Shown here in pieces: positions 39,323-50,157 of a DNA stretch of 64,000 bases (position 1 is the stretch's first letter; each line of letters starts with the position of its first letter). The DNA comes from Bilabrum cf. latius (lineage: Eukaryota > Bigyra: Bicosoecida > Bigyra > Bicosoecida). The position numbers were made by a program, and so were the translations under genes. The DNA lies in NCBI GenBank assembly GCA_965178125.1, contig OZ237748.1, positions 1,116,001-1,180,000 on the forward strand, given 5' to 3'. The notes under the pieces were generated by a model, which saw only the letters and a program-made list of their open reading frames with translations, did not search any database and was not told the DNA's origin.

Positions 39323-41799
39323 ATGCTTCCAGTCATTGAATTGGACTCGCTGCTCTGCTTTACCTGTTCCGTGCGTTGCCATCGAGAAATGGATTTCCCC
39401 ACCTGCATCGGCCCTGGCACCAGCACCGAATCGCCGTCCTGCCCATCTGCCAGCTCGATTTGCAGCTCACCCGGGGTCCCGCTGCCTTGCCAGTCAAATG
39501 TGCGTGATATTTGGTGCCTGCCACGTCTCCTGACTGTTTCGTCTCTCCTGGCCTTGTGCCTCCGCCCCTTCCCCTGCAGCAGAGAAGACAGCGTGCTGCG
39601 GGCTGTTCCAGGCCCCTGCGCTGTGCCTCCGGGCCAGGATCCATCTCCAGATCCAGATCCAGAGTTTGATCCAGGCCCTGGCTCGGCATAACCGTCGAGG
39701 TGCAGCTGAAGCATGTAACTCCCGCCCCTGCTTTTCGATTCCGAGTCAGCGCCCCCACCAAGGTCGATTGGACCCACCACGCTGCCGCCACCGGGGCTAG
39801 AAGCAGAGCTACGAGAGAACAGTCGCCGCAGGATGGACAGGTAGGTGCTGCCTGTGTGACGAGTGCCACCGGACGTTTCTCCCGTTGATGGGGCCATTCG
39901 TTTGCTGACGACAGAGAACCACGAGCTGGACCCTTGCCCTGATCTAGACAATGAACCAGACCCAGACCCAGACCCAGACCCTAGTGCATGGTCTGCCACA
40001 GGCACAAGCACAGCCCCTCTCTCCCTCTGCCACGACATCGGGGTGGTGGTTTTGCGGGAGGTGCCATGACCAACTTCGATGCGTGGGTGAAGGGCTCTAT
40101 CCAACGCACGGACTTCACCTGCTAGCTCACCTTGCTCCCACCCACGAACACTCGCTGTGGATCCAGTTGCGGAGGGGATGCCCAGCTGCTGAGCCAGTTG
40201 CAAGGCCACTGGAAACTCGCACTGCGGAATCGCAATCACGTTCGAGGAGGAACGGGTGCAGTGCACTGACGCGATGGAGGCCGGAAACCGGCGCATCCTT
40301 TGCACGGCCGCACCCCGAATAGATCTATGGATCTCTTGGATATCGTGTGACGAGTGCTGCGCCTGGATTCTGCCCTGGTCCTACGAGAGTGGGGCGCTTC
40401 CTGCGGAACCGTGCGCGGTGCCCAATCCACCGGTGGATCCCATCACGCGCACGTCGTCCTCGCGCCCCTCCAACGTCGCCCCGCTGTCGTGCTGGCTGGC
40501 ACCGGGACCTGCATCCATACCCACACCAAAGCTAGATCCAGCGACCAAGGGTGCCCGTAGGCTTGGTTGCTCGCGCGTGTTAGTGCTTGGACCCGTGTCT
40601 GCACCACTAGTTGCTTTCGTGGTGCACTGGTTTACATCCGAGAATGATGACGGGGACGATGGAGATGGATCCTGGTCGTTGTGCTGGTACCACGCACGGC
40701 TGTAGGCTTCCCACACGCGGGTTCGATTCCGGTAGAAGATCCCAGGACCGCTTCTGGACCGCTTGTCTAGCCAAGCCAGAGGGTCAGCACTAGGTGCTGG
40801 CTGCACTGAAGCTGCTGCACTGTCATGCGGTGCACCCATGGCCAGTCCCTCGCCCCACAGGCTGACTCGGGGGCTCTTGGTCCCGGATGCCTCCAGCCCG
40901 ATATCGTTGCTGTCATTTTCGTTCTCCTGCTCCTACCGTGACCCGCCCTCGCATGGCTCCTCATGCAGCGGTGGTTCTCGGTCCCCTGCAGGCAGCGCCC
41001 CCACTCTGCCCATCACGACAGACGGCTGCAGCGGCATGCGATGCACCCGCTCTCGAGCAATGTCACTCGTCACACCCCTCCACACGTCGGGCGCCGGAGG
41101 CAGGAACAGCCCCACGCTCCATCCGGGCCGCATGTCCGCCTCGCCCTGACCATGGGTCAGATCCACCAGTGGAGCGCCTTTGGCCATGTATTTGCCCATC
41201 TCAGGCATGTACAGAGGCGTGCTGGCGTGTGACTCGAGCTCTGCCCGGAGGTTCCGCACTTTGATCGCGCGGCGCCTCCTCCCCTCCCAAGGGTCCCGCG
41301 AGTCGGTTGCAACCGGCGCGCTCACCCACCTGCCCCTGCCCTCCCACGAAGCAGGCCCACCTAGCTCAGAGTGGTGCTCCATGAAACGAAGGTAACGAGC
41401 CAGGCCATGCAGGCCTGTATCCCACTGGGCGGCAGGTAGTCGGAGGAGACCGTCCTCTTTCCGTTGCCTTCCCGCGCCCAATGACGGGGTAGTTGGAGGT
41501 GATAGTGATGGTGATGGTGATGAGGATGAGGATGGGGATGGGGATATTGCCCGGGTCCCATCATTGTCCACATCATCATCATCATCGTCGTCGTCGTGGG
41601 AGTGGGGATGGTCAAAGTCAGAATTTTCATCCTGACCATCCCTGCACCGGCCCAGCCACTTCCCCTCACCATGCCCCTACATCGAGACGCCCTCACTTGT
41701 CATCTCCTTCCCCTCACCATGCCCCTACATCGAGACACCCTCACTTGTCATCTCCTTCCCCTCACCATGCCCCTACATCGAGACACCCTCACTCGTCAT
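39247..41799 (-). CDS. 850-residue unrecognised protein with several in-frame TAG codons
   Basis: ATG 41799 to TGA 39249-39247, open only if TAG is sense. TAGs fall at 41775, 41727 and 41679 (first base, minus strand), at 40935-40933 and at 40383-40381. The N-terminus has three 16-residue repeats (EMTSEGVSM, TAG, GHGEGK), then an Asp run and Ser/Pro-rich sequence. A fold-like region follows at about 41370-41470 (WDTGLHGLARYLRFMEHH). A second lies at about 40680-40780 (LAWLDKRSRSGPGIFYRNRTRVWEAYSRAWYQHN, abridged here as DPLAWLDKRS and RVWEAYSRAW). The C-terminal third is Ser/Gly-rich with a basic helix at the very end. No family recognised. The frame is open further upstream, so the start could be earlier. 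Confidence 0.65.
41677..41799 (-). repeat. 48-bp in-frame repeat, TAG in every unit
   Basis: Units of 48 bases (16 codons) repeat two and a half to three times. Each reads ATG TAG GGG CAT at the same place. The repeat has expanded without loss of the TAG. Confidence 0.85.
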
Positions 41800-41959
41800 C
41801 TCCCGGATGGGCGACAGGAGGCCGACGGGGTGGTGTCTCTACCCTGTGTTCCCCCATCCAATGTGACGAGTGGGCGGCTATTCCCCCCCAACAGCTGGCA
41901 ACTGGGGCTGGGGCTGTGCGTGTGCATGCAAAGGCACTGGCAGTGGCAGATGATCGTCA

Positions 41960-42322
41960 TCATGTAGAGGCTGTGATGAGGGGCCGTTGCTCGCCCCAGT
42001 CCTCGTCCTGATGTCTGTGCGATCCACGCATCTCCCGCATCTCGTGAACTTGCTAGAATACTACTAGTCTCTATGATTTCCGGGTGGACCGCGCTCGTTC
42101 GATCCGTTGCTGCCATGCCTGCCGCCTCGCTATTCTCTTAGCGCTGGCTGGGCCTCCTCCACCTGGCACAATGCCTCTTGTCGCTGCTAGCACAAATCGA
42201 TTTAGGATAGCTGAGTTCAAATATGATAAATCATGCTGCAACGAAGCGCAAATGCTGAGGATTGCATCAGCTGCGTCGATGATGTCGGCTGTGTCCCACT
42301 GCAACTGGCGGAGATGCATCGA
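41960..42322 (-). CDS. Small unrecognised protein, two in-frame TAG codons
   Basis: ATG 42322 to TGA 41962-41960, 120 residues with TAG at 42073-42071 and at the codon beginning near 42055. The first 80 residues are helical (QLQWDTADIIDAADAILSI), and the end is charged (QDEDWGEQRPLI). It lies just upstream of the larger minus-strand gene and may be a separate gene or an earlier exon of a longer one. Confidence 0.45.
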
Positions 42323-42663
42323 AAACAAAGGGATTTTGATCTCACAGCGCTCGATTCTAGCTCAATCGAATATCCAGCATACTCACCTGCGTGCGTTTGG
42401 AACCGATTGTGCGTTTGTGCATGTTGGAGGGACAGGCACAGCAGCGATACGCCACGAGCACACTCGAAGCCAGCTTGTTTCCAGCAATGGAAATCCGTCG
42501 ATACCGCTGAAGGGTATAGTTCCTTGCATAGAGTCACAATATATCGTTAGCTCCCATGCGTGGGCTCGTCGCTGTGTTTGGCTAGTCCCGTCACGCACCA
42601 GGTGGCCATTTGGTCGCAATGCGCTTCCTATCGCGCACGTTGAGCAGTCGATACCGCAAAATA

Positions 42664-42906
42664 TCAAACCAAAATGCAAGCTTCCTAATAAATGCATGCT
42701 GTCTTACTCCATCGTTCTACTTTTGCCCTCCTGGACAGCTCGATCGGTGCTTCTTGCCCGCCGTTCTGCGAGCAGCTGGTCGCGCCACGGGTCGTGCCGG
42801 CAGCTGCCGTCCGTCGGTTTCGGAGCTCGCCGCCGCTGCCGCCGTCAAAAGATGCTTCCGGGGGAGCCACGGCGCCAGTGCTGCTGAGTGACAGGCAGTT
42901 TCCCAT
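42664..42906 (-). CDS. Putative N-myristoylated small protein or first exon
   Basis: ATG 42906 opens with MGNCLSLSS, which fits the N-myristoylation consensus (Gly2, small residue at 6) plus an adjacent Cys for palmitoylation. The rest is Gly/Ala/Ser-rich and then basic. The frame passes TAG at 42687-42685 and ends at TGA 42666-42664 (80 residues), but it could instead be spliced onward. The role is unknown; membrane anchoring is inferred only from the N-terminus. Confidence 0.4.
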
Positions 42907-42979
42907 ACTTGTTTCTTCTGTAGACTATTACGATTCGGACAGGCAAGCTTTCTCCGATGAAATGGCCCAAGAGTTGTGA

Positions 42980-43278
42980 ATGCCTCGGTTTGCTTGCTGA
43001 TGGGATGCAGCGTCATCGTCATCACACCAGTGAGAGCACCAATTCGGAGCGGCAAATACTCCGTCAGTGTGCTCATATGCACCAGAACTGGACTCTGTAG
43101 CTAAAAACACCGTGACTTCATGCTGCCGGACAAAGCAAGCAGGGAGGCAGGAAAGGGCCCCTAGCCCGAAGCGACCAAATGGTATTTGAGTCATGAGTTT
43201 TGACGCCTGCGACGATTGTTGCGCGATAGTATTCTGCGAATTTACCTTGTTCATTCCCAGTCGATGTCCTTACCCACT
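42980..43278. other. Intergenic, no gene seen
   Basis: Lower-GC stretch between minus-strand genes, with only short frames. Confidence 0.5.
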
Positions 43279-45868
43279 TCACCTGCCCGCCTGCCCCTTC
43301 CTGAAGCTCACCAGCGCCGGCCCATTCGCAGCCGCGGCCGCCCACTCCCCCGTCACACCCGGGCACGCCGCCTCCGCTGCCTCCTCCGCCGCTGTCCCCT
43401 CCACGGGGGCGCCCCGCACCAGCGCACTCGTCACACTCAGGGCGTCCTCCAGCGCGGAACCCAGACCAGAGGCACCAAACGCACTCGTCACACCTCCCCC
43501 GTCCTCGGCGAACACCTCGCACGCGAAATCGACCGCCGCCGCCGCCAGACGCGCCCCCCTGGCCCAGGCGGCCCCAACGGCGGCTGACCCGGTGGGGCCA
43601 CTCGTCACACCTGCAGAGGCGGTGGCAGGCAGGATGGCCAGCTCCTTGGCTGCCCCGAGGCACGCGGCCGCCGCGCGCCCCGCCTCCAGGAGCACCTCGC
43701 CCTCCTTCGAGCACTCGTCACACCCCGCCAGCGCGCTCCCCGCCGCCGCCAGCAGCCGATGGGCCACCGGGTCATCAGGCCCCCCCTTCTTAAGGAGGGA
43801 CAGCAGCGCCCTGCCCGCTCCCAGCCTCCAGGCCCCCGGTGCCCCCCTCCCTCCGTCCCCCAGCAGCCCGGCGCAGTCCACGGCCCCCCGCAGCAAGGGC
43901 CCCTTGCCCTCCCCCGCCAGCCGGAGGAGTCCCTGCACCGCCTCGCAGCACCCCCGCAGCTGCGCGGGGGACGGGGGGGGGCAAGCGGCCCCGCCTGCAG
44001 AGGATGCTGCTCCCGAGGACGCGCTGCCTCTGCCGCCAGAGCCCCAGCCCCAGCCCCAGCCACCTCCCCGCAGCAGTCCAGCCGCCAGCTGAGCAGCCGC
44101 ATCCGCTGGCCGCAGCAGAAGCCCGCGCACCTCGCCCGCCGCACCACTCGTCACACCCCTGGGCATGGCCGCGCCGGCTCTCTCGGTGAGTCGCAGGGCC
44201 GTCCGCAGCAGAGAGCCGGCGCGACCCACCGGGCCCGGGGCACCGGTTGCAACCGCCCGAGCCACTGCCACAAGCGCCTCCCCCGGCCCTGCACCCGATT
44301 CCTCCCCACCTTCAGCTGCATCTTCCTCTTCTTCTTCATCGCTGCCGGTCGCCAGGCCCCATGCCCTGCACACCGCCCCCGCCGCCCCCAGCAGCAAACA
44401 CACGGGCACGGCCCCCAGGGACTCGGCCCTCGCGCTGGCCAGCTCCCGATGGGCCCTGGCCGAGGACTGCGCCGACTGGCCCACCACGGCGCCCAGGCCC
44501 TCCTCCTCCTCGTCCTCCACACTCGTCACACCCCCACTCGCCGCCCCTGCAGCACCCGTCCCCGCCCCCTTGCCGCCCCCCGCTGCCCCCGACTCCCTCT
44601 CCCTCGAGGCGGCAGCGGCCGCCTGCACCTCCCCCTCTCTGGCGCCCGCTCTGACAGCCGCCTCGGCGCCGGACAGAGCCGAGCCCCCGCTCGCGGCCCA
44701 CCCCAGCAGACCCCCCGCCTCACTCGTCACACCCCCACCGGCCCCCACCGCGGCCCTCCCCGCCGCCTCCCCCGCCTCCTTGGGCGCCCCAGGGGCACAG
44801 GCCAGCCGCACCAGGGCGGCGGCGGCGGCGGCGCGACCAGCGGGGTGCACGCAGCCGGTTGCAACCGCTTTGCCACCGCCTGCAGACCCGGCGGTCCCTC
44901 CCTCGGTTGCAACCGCCAGCAGCGCCCCTCGGAGGCCCCCCTGCCTGGCCAAACCCGCGGCGCCCTCCACCCCGTCACCCGCCGCAGCAGCCACCTCCAG
45001 CGCCAGACGGGCCGCCCCGCAGTGCAGTGCACCCGCGCTCCAGTCCCCCGTGGCCTCCGCCAGCGCCCTGGTCCTCGACACGGCGGGCTGCACCCATGAG
45101 GGCAGGCGGGGAGGGGAGGGGGGGCCCGAGGCAGCTCCCGCTCCTGCTCCCGCTCCTGCTCCTGCTCCTGCTCCCTGTCCTGGCGGTGCACCTGTGCCTG
45201 CGGGAGGACTGGGGGGGAAGGCGGGTCTGCCCTCGGCCAGGGCCGCGCAATCCACCGGTGGAGCGGGCTGTTCCCTGGACCACGCCTTGGCCAGAGCATC
45301 CATGCCCCCGGCACTGGAATCGCTCCCACTGCCCCCCCCCCTTGCTGGATAAAGCAGCAGCAGCAGCCCCGTCCTCACCCTCACCCTCACCCGCCCTTGG
45401 GCAGTCCCCTCTGTGGGCGAGGGCGGTCCGCATCACGTCCACCAGCTCCCCCTTTGCACCGCCATGCGATGCACCCCCCTCCTCCAGCGCCATTGCCGCC
45501 CTGCCCACAGCCCCCGCGCTGGTGGACGCCAGAGCCCCAGCCGCGCTCAGGGCCTGGGCCAGACCCCTCACCCGAGTGGGGTCAGCCCCACCACCGTGAA
45601 TGGCACGGGCCTGGCGGATGCAAGTATCCATCAGCTGCACCGCGCTCTCGTCGTCCCCCGCCAAAGCGCCCGTGCTGGCAGCCGCACGGACGGCCTGAAA
45701 GGCTGCGACCGTCGTCTCGAAGCTACTGCTCAGGATGGCAGAGCACAAGGCGCGAGCTCCGCCGGCGCGGAAAAACATGGTACCCGTGCTTGTTCCTTTG
45801 CTGGATTGCAGTGCCTCGCAGGTTCGAAGGCACGCGGCCAGCTGCTGCTGCGGATCGGCAGCATCCAA
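43279..45868 (-). CDS. ARM/HEAT-like alpha-solenoid protein, frame broken at a G9 run
   Basis: Two long frames overlap: 45868 to about 45341, and from about 45390 to TGA at 43281-43279. They meet at nine consecutive G (plus-strand C run 45332-45340), so a one-base indel, real or a sequencing error, would join them. The N-terminal part (LAACLRTCEALQSSKG...FRAGGARALCSAI) and much of the rest is a regular Ala/Leu/Gly-rich helical repeat typical of armadillo or HEAT solenoids. No specific orthologue is recognised. The upstream frame is open without a clear ATG, so the start is uncertain. The word GTGTGACGAGTG occurs seven times and GGTTGCAACC three times inside the coding sequence. Confidence 0.6.
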
Positions 45869-46172
45869 TCCGGCGGCAAAGTCTGGAAGCGGTACGCTCG
45901 GGCCTCCTCTGCGCGCAGACCCGTTTCCCCCTGAAGCCTAGCCTCCATGCTTTCGATTTCTTCTACCCCGCGACTTCGGCATGCCAATCGACTCAAGAAA
46001 CACCTGGTAAAGTGGATAGTTGCAGCTAGCGAGCATGAGTTCCTCGTTTGTTGCGTGCTACCACTGCTGGAATCCGATATACTGCAAGTGATTTTCGCTG
46101 GAACGTCACAGCATACAGCGAAACGAAGCTTCCCTCTAGTTGCATTATCAGTTACATAGTGCTTAATTCAGC
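45869..46172. other. Divergent intergenic region
   Basis: Separates the start of the minus-strand solenoid gene from PSMB5 on the plus strand and would hold both promoters. No TATA box is obvious. Confidence 0.4.
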
Positions 46173-47545
46173 ATGGCAATGTCCGCTGCATTGATCGCCA
46201 GACCATCCAGGAAAGGCTTGGATGGTGTGGAGGCGGAGCGCGATCCGGAAGCGACTGGGCGATTCGTCCTACCATCTGTTGCTGACGTGAGTTAGGGGTT
46301 TCGATTGGACAATAATATCTTGAGGTGTGCGTGCTGGCGCTTAAAGGTCCCATGCAGCCCAGTGGCGATCGCTCTAACAGGGCCAGGTCCATCTTTTGGC
46401 TGGCGTGCTCGTCTTGGCGCATATGCTATTCTAGACAATATTGCCTGTATAAGAGCTTGGAATTCAATCGAATGAATCATAAAAGTGGTCTAGAGTCCGC
46501 TTCGTGCCAGGGAAAACCTCTATTTCGGATTGTAGTTTAATGCTAGTTCTACCATTCGAACGTGGCAGTACAAGGCGAGACGCAAACTGCTGCCCACAGC
46601 ACCCAAGCACAAGGATCCTTGCATTGCATTCATGTTGGCTGTCGTGCGGACCATGTCAATCGAGGCCCCACGCCACTGCCTCCCCATGCCCAGCCCCCAC
46701 TCACCCGCTCGCTGCCTCTTTCTCTCCTCCTTTCCTCCCCTTCGCCCCTGCAGCCCGCGCTGTACGTCAAGACGCACCTGCACGCGCGATACGACACAGA
46801 GGGCCTAGATGAGCGACTCCGGTTCGCGAAAGGGACCACCACTCTCGGGTTCAAGTACCAGGGGGGGGTCATCATCTCGGTGGACTCGAGGAGCACGCAG
46901 GGACCCTACGTGGCCAGCGGGAGCGTCAAGAAGGTCATCGAGATCAACCCACACCTGCTGGGGACCATGGCGGGAGGTGCCGCAGACTGCGCCTTCTGGG
47001 AGCGGAACCTGGGGAGGCAGTGCAGGCTGCACCAGCTGAGGGAGGGCAGGCGCATCACGGTGGCAGCGGCCTCCAAGCTGCTTGCCAACACGCTGGCGTC
47101 GTACAGGGGGTATGGCCTGAGCGTGGGCACCATGGTGGCGGGGTGGGACGAGGGGCCCAAGGGGAAGGCCCAGCTGTACTACGTGGACAACGACGGGCTC
47201 CGGTTCCAGGCCAAGGACACGATGCCCTACTTCTCGGTGGGGTCAGGGTCCACCTTCGCGTACGGTGTTTTGGATTCCGGATACAAGTGGGACATGACGG
47301 ACGAGGAGGCTGTGGAGCTGGGCCAGCGCGCGATCTACCACGCGACCCACCGGGACGCCTACTCTGGAGGCTTCAACAACGTGTACCACGTGAGGCAGGA
47401 GGGCTGGAAGCAGGTCAAGCACCAGGACGTCTTCGAGCTGCACGACATGTTCGGGGTGGATGCGCGGGTCAAGGAGGCGGAGGCGAGGGGGGAGGGCGGG
47501 AGCGGGGCTGCTGCGGGGGGGGCTGCCAGCGGGGCGGGGCAGTGA
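46173..47545 (+). CDS. PSMB5: 20S proteasome subunit beta type-5 (chymotrypsin-like), two exons
   Basis: Exon 1 is 46173-46286 (ATG GCA ATG TCC..., ending LPSVAD before GTGAGT). The intron is 46287-46753, ending in a pyrimidine tract and CTGCAG. Exon 2 is 46754-47545, ending in TGA. The joined protein is 301 residues with a phase-0 junction. The propeptide ends AKG and the catalytic Thr1 is residue 66 ([11 protein letters not shown]). Conserved beta-5 features follow: [53 protein letters not shown] and [12 protein letters not shown]. It cleaves after hydrophobic residues inside the proteasome. No TAG codon occurs in the frame. The C-terminal Gly/Ala/Glu extension is longer than usual. Confidence 0.95.
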
Positions 47546-47724
47546 GCGGATCTGTGGGGGGAGGGCGTGCGGGCGTGCGGGCGATTGGGCGATTGGGAGG
47601 TGTGGTGCAATTGTACCCGGAGCTATGGTGGGTGCATTGCATTGCCTGCGAATACATGGCTGGTGTAGACTCTAATGCCACTGAATATGTATCCAATACT
47701 GAATGCACCCACTGCATCTCGCAC

Positions 47725-48066
47725 CATTCACAGCTCCCCGCTCACCAGTGCCTCACGCAGAGCAGTGCACGCAGCGCCCACCATTCACAGCTCCCCGCTC
47801 GCCAGTGCCTCACGCAGAGCAGTGCACGCAGCGCCCACCATTCACAGCTCCCCGCTCGCCAGTGCCTCACGCAGAGCAGTGCACGCAGCGCCCACCATTC
47901 ACAGCTCCCCGCTCGCCAGTGCCTCACGCAGAGCAGTGCACGCAGCGCCCACCATTCACAGCTCCCCGCTCGCCAGTGCCTCACGCAGAGCAGTGCACGC
48001 AGCGCCCACCATTCACAGCTCCCCGCTCGCCAGTGCCTCACGCAGAGCAGTGCACGCAGCGCCCAC
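47725..48066 (-). repeat. 57-bp tandem array (6 units) at a gene 3' end, each unit containing the stop codon
   Basis: CATTCACAGCTCCCC recurs at 47725, 47782, 47839, 47896, 47953 and 48010. On the minus strand each 19-codon unit reads [17 protein letters not shown] and then TGA. The gene to its right terminates in the first unit, leaving five downstream. Confidence 0.92.
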
Positions 48067-48528
48067 CACGGCGCCGGCCCCCAGCTTGCCCAGCGGCGGC
48101 GCACTCGTCACACCCCCCCCACCCCCGCCAGCAGGCAGATCCACCGTCACCCACACAGAGCCCACGACAGCCCCCCTCTCCCCTTGAGGCCCCCCTGCTG
48201 TTCTCTTGTCCCCACCAATCGCATCGGTGCCTCCAGCAGCACCTGCTCCAACGCTCGCACCCGCCCCACCGGGGTCTGCCGGTGATGCCCCCGAGTCCGT
48301 TCTGGACAACCTCACCGGTGCCCCGATGAGCTTGGTTGCAACCGATGCCTCCAGCCGCCTCACGTCCTCCTCCTCGATCGAGTCGCCCTCGGAGATGGAG
48401 CCCATCGCCGTGCGGGCCGTGGATGCGCTGGCCGAGCCACTGCTGGAACTGGGCTCAGAGGATGACGCACTTCCACTCCGGGGCAGATCAAGCACTCTCG
48501 CCACGGTGGGCGGCTTGGTCCGTGACAT
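48013..48528 (-). CDS. Unrecognised Ser/Gly-rich protein
   Basis: 171 residues from ATG 48528 ([16 protein letters not shown]) to TGA 48015-48013. The frame is open further upstream to 48684, so the start is a choice. It is mostly low-complexity Ser/Ala/Gly with an acidic patch ([12 protein letters not shown]) and a short helix at the end ([15 protein letters not shown]) that is amplified in the array downstream. It contains the GTGTGACGAGTG word (VTS) and GGTTGCAACC. Confidence 0.5.
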   Translation of the reverse strand: MSRTKPPTVARVLDLPRSGSASSSEPSSSSGSASASTARTAMGSISEGDSIEEEDVRRLEASVATKLIGAPVRLSRTDSGASPADPGGAGASVGAGAAGGTDAIGGDKRTAGGPQGERGAVVGSVWVTVDLPAGGGGGGVTSAPPLGKLGAGAVVGAACTALREALASGEL

Positions 48529-48799
48529 TTTTGAGCTCTGTGCCTGCCGCCGCGCTCCGGCGCAAACCGAGACGGTCGAGATGCACGCCCCGGAGTTTCG
48601 CGTGCCGATCCACACCAAAAGCTGGCACTTGCTCGAAGCAGCAGTCGCCTTGGGTGTATCAGATGAAGTACAGCTTCGTAACACCTATGCGCGTGCAATC
48701 CAAGTCACAGGAGGCATAGAAGGAGCCAGAGAGCCTTCAACCTCAGGAACCTCTACATCTCCTGTTCGTGTCAAAACTTGCATGGAAACCAGCAAATGA

Positions 48800-49110
48800 T
48801 AATAAATAATATAGTTTAGAATAAAAGAGGAACCGACCCGAGCTTTACCAAGCTCATGGAAGAAGCTCTATGGAATATGTGATTAGCACGTTACATTGAT
48901 CCGTGCCGAAGCTTCCACAAACCCGAATTAAAAGCATATCCCGAGTTTCTGTGAGGCGCAGGTCGATGATGGCTGTCTGCTGGTCATAACTTGAATGTTC
49001 ATGATTGTCTACATCTAAAATACTGGACTGCCTCACAAGTTTACAACTGATACCCTTTCTGTCCACTTCTGCTTTATTGGTCACTTGAAATCCGCAGGCA
49101 GACTGCAATT
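48800..49110. other. Upstream region of eL28
   Basis: AT-richer sequence. GAAATCCGCAG near 49087-49097 could be the acceptor of a 5'-UTR intron. No gene seen. Confidence 0.4.
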
Positions 49111-49623
49111 ATGTCCGCAATGTGCGCTCCCCAGGTGGCTTGGAGTGTTGTTCGCAAGAACACTTGCTTCCTTGTCAAGCGTGATGGCGTGAGCTTCACT
49201 ATCGAGCCTAGGAACGCTTCCGGCAAGCACTCGTACGCTGCCAGCGGCCTCGTGCACGACAGAGCCGTCGGCGCCGAGTTTGTTGCCGCCGATGAGTCGG
49301 AGAGCGGAAAGCCTACCATCGAGGTGCAGACCGTGCCCCGCGGAAAGGCCAACCAGCCCGCCGCAGTGGAGACCGTGGCCCTGGATGCGTCTGGCGACGG
49401 CAAGGACCTCGTCAAGGCCGTGAACGCCGCCACGTTCGAGACCTACTACAGGCCCGACATGCGCTCGCACATGCTGCGCAGGGTGTACCGCCTCGCCGAC
49501 AAGGTGAAGCGCGCCGGGAAGGAGGACAAGGGCGGACGCAGGGCCAGGCACGCCGTGCGCGCTGGGCGGGTGATCCCCCCCTTCGCCGTCTTGCACGCCA
49601 AGAAGGCCGAGACCGAGGAATGA
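49111..49623 (+). CDS. RPL28: 60S ribosomal protein eL28
   Basis: 170 residues from ATG 49111 to TGA 49621-49623, no TAG in frame. The N-terminal half matches the eL28 family (WSVVRKNTCFLVKR, FTIEPRNASGKHSYAASGLV), followed by the RPDMRSHMLRRVYRL region that corresponds to the conserved RPDLR...RR segment. It is longer than animal eL28 by about 30 residues, mainly through an insertion in the middle and an extended basic C-terminus. It is a structural protein of the large ribosomal subunit. Confidence 0.92.
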   Translation: MSAMCAPQVAWSVVRKNTCFLVKRDGVSFTIEPRNASGKHSYAASGLVHDRAVGAEFVAADESESGKPTIEVQTVPRGKANQPAAVETVALDASGDGKDLVKAVNAATFETYYRPDMRSHMLRRVYRLADKVKRAGKEDKGGRRARHAVRAGRVIPPFAVLHAKKAETEE

Positions 49624-50157
49624 GCACTTTGTATTTAAAGTGTGTGATAGGATTCACTGCAGGGCGTGTGTCTGATCTGTGCGTTGCCGGGGGCTGGCGG
49701 CAGGGCGAGGAGATGGCCAGCGGCTGGGATGCTGCTTTGAGCTTGTCTCCCGCGATGGGCTTGAGATTGCTGTCTCTGGGGATGCATTGAATAGAAAACC
49801 ATGGTACATGCTTGACTTTGTCAGACCTGGAGGACGATCATGCCTCGACCACTCCACGGTACGACCACCTGCGATTTTTAGTAGCTTGAAGTATCTGTCA
49901 CCGGGTGCATTTATCCAATCTACTTCAATATGGCAGGTCACACAGCCCACTTTCGAGCTACGAACTTCGTAACCGGCACGCACGCCCCGCGCCTGGGGCG
50001 GTAGCCGAGCAAGGTACAGCCTATCCGGATCCGGATTCCGGATTTAGGGACCGACAAGCCACCCATCCATCTGTGGGCCGCTGCAACACAACCGCGACAC
50101 ATCATTCAGCCGTAGCACCTTTTGTTGCGCTGGTCAACACTCTCTGGCACCCGCCCG
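49624..50157. other. Convergent intergenic region
   Basis: Lies between the 3' ends of eL28 and the cadherin-like gene. No gene seen; it holds only short frames. Confidence 0.45.

Noticed and set aside
40721-40740. GGTTCGATTCC resembling a tRNA T-loop
   Set aside because: No acceptor stem, D-arm or anticodon arm can be formed around it, and it is inside a protein-coding frame (FYRNRTRVWEAY).
43759-45352. Long plus-strand ORFs (446 and 395 codons) over the solenoid gene
   Set aside because: These are Pro/Arg/Ser-rich antisense translations of Ala/Gly-rich coding DNA. The minus frame is longer and has regular hel­ical periodicity.
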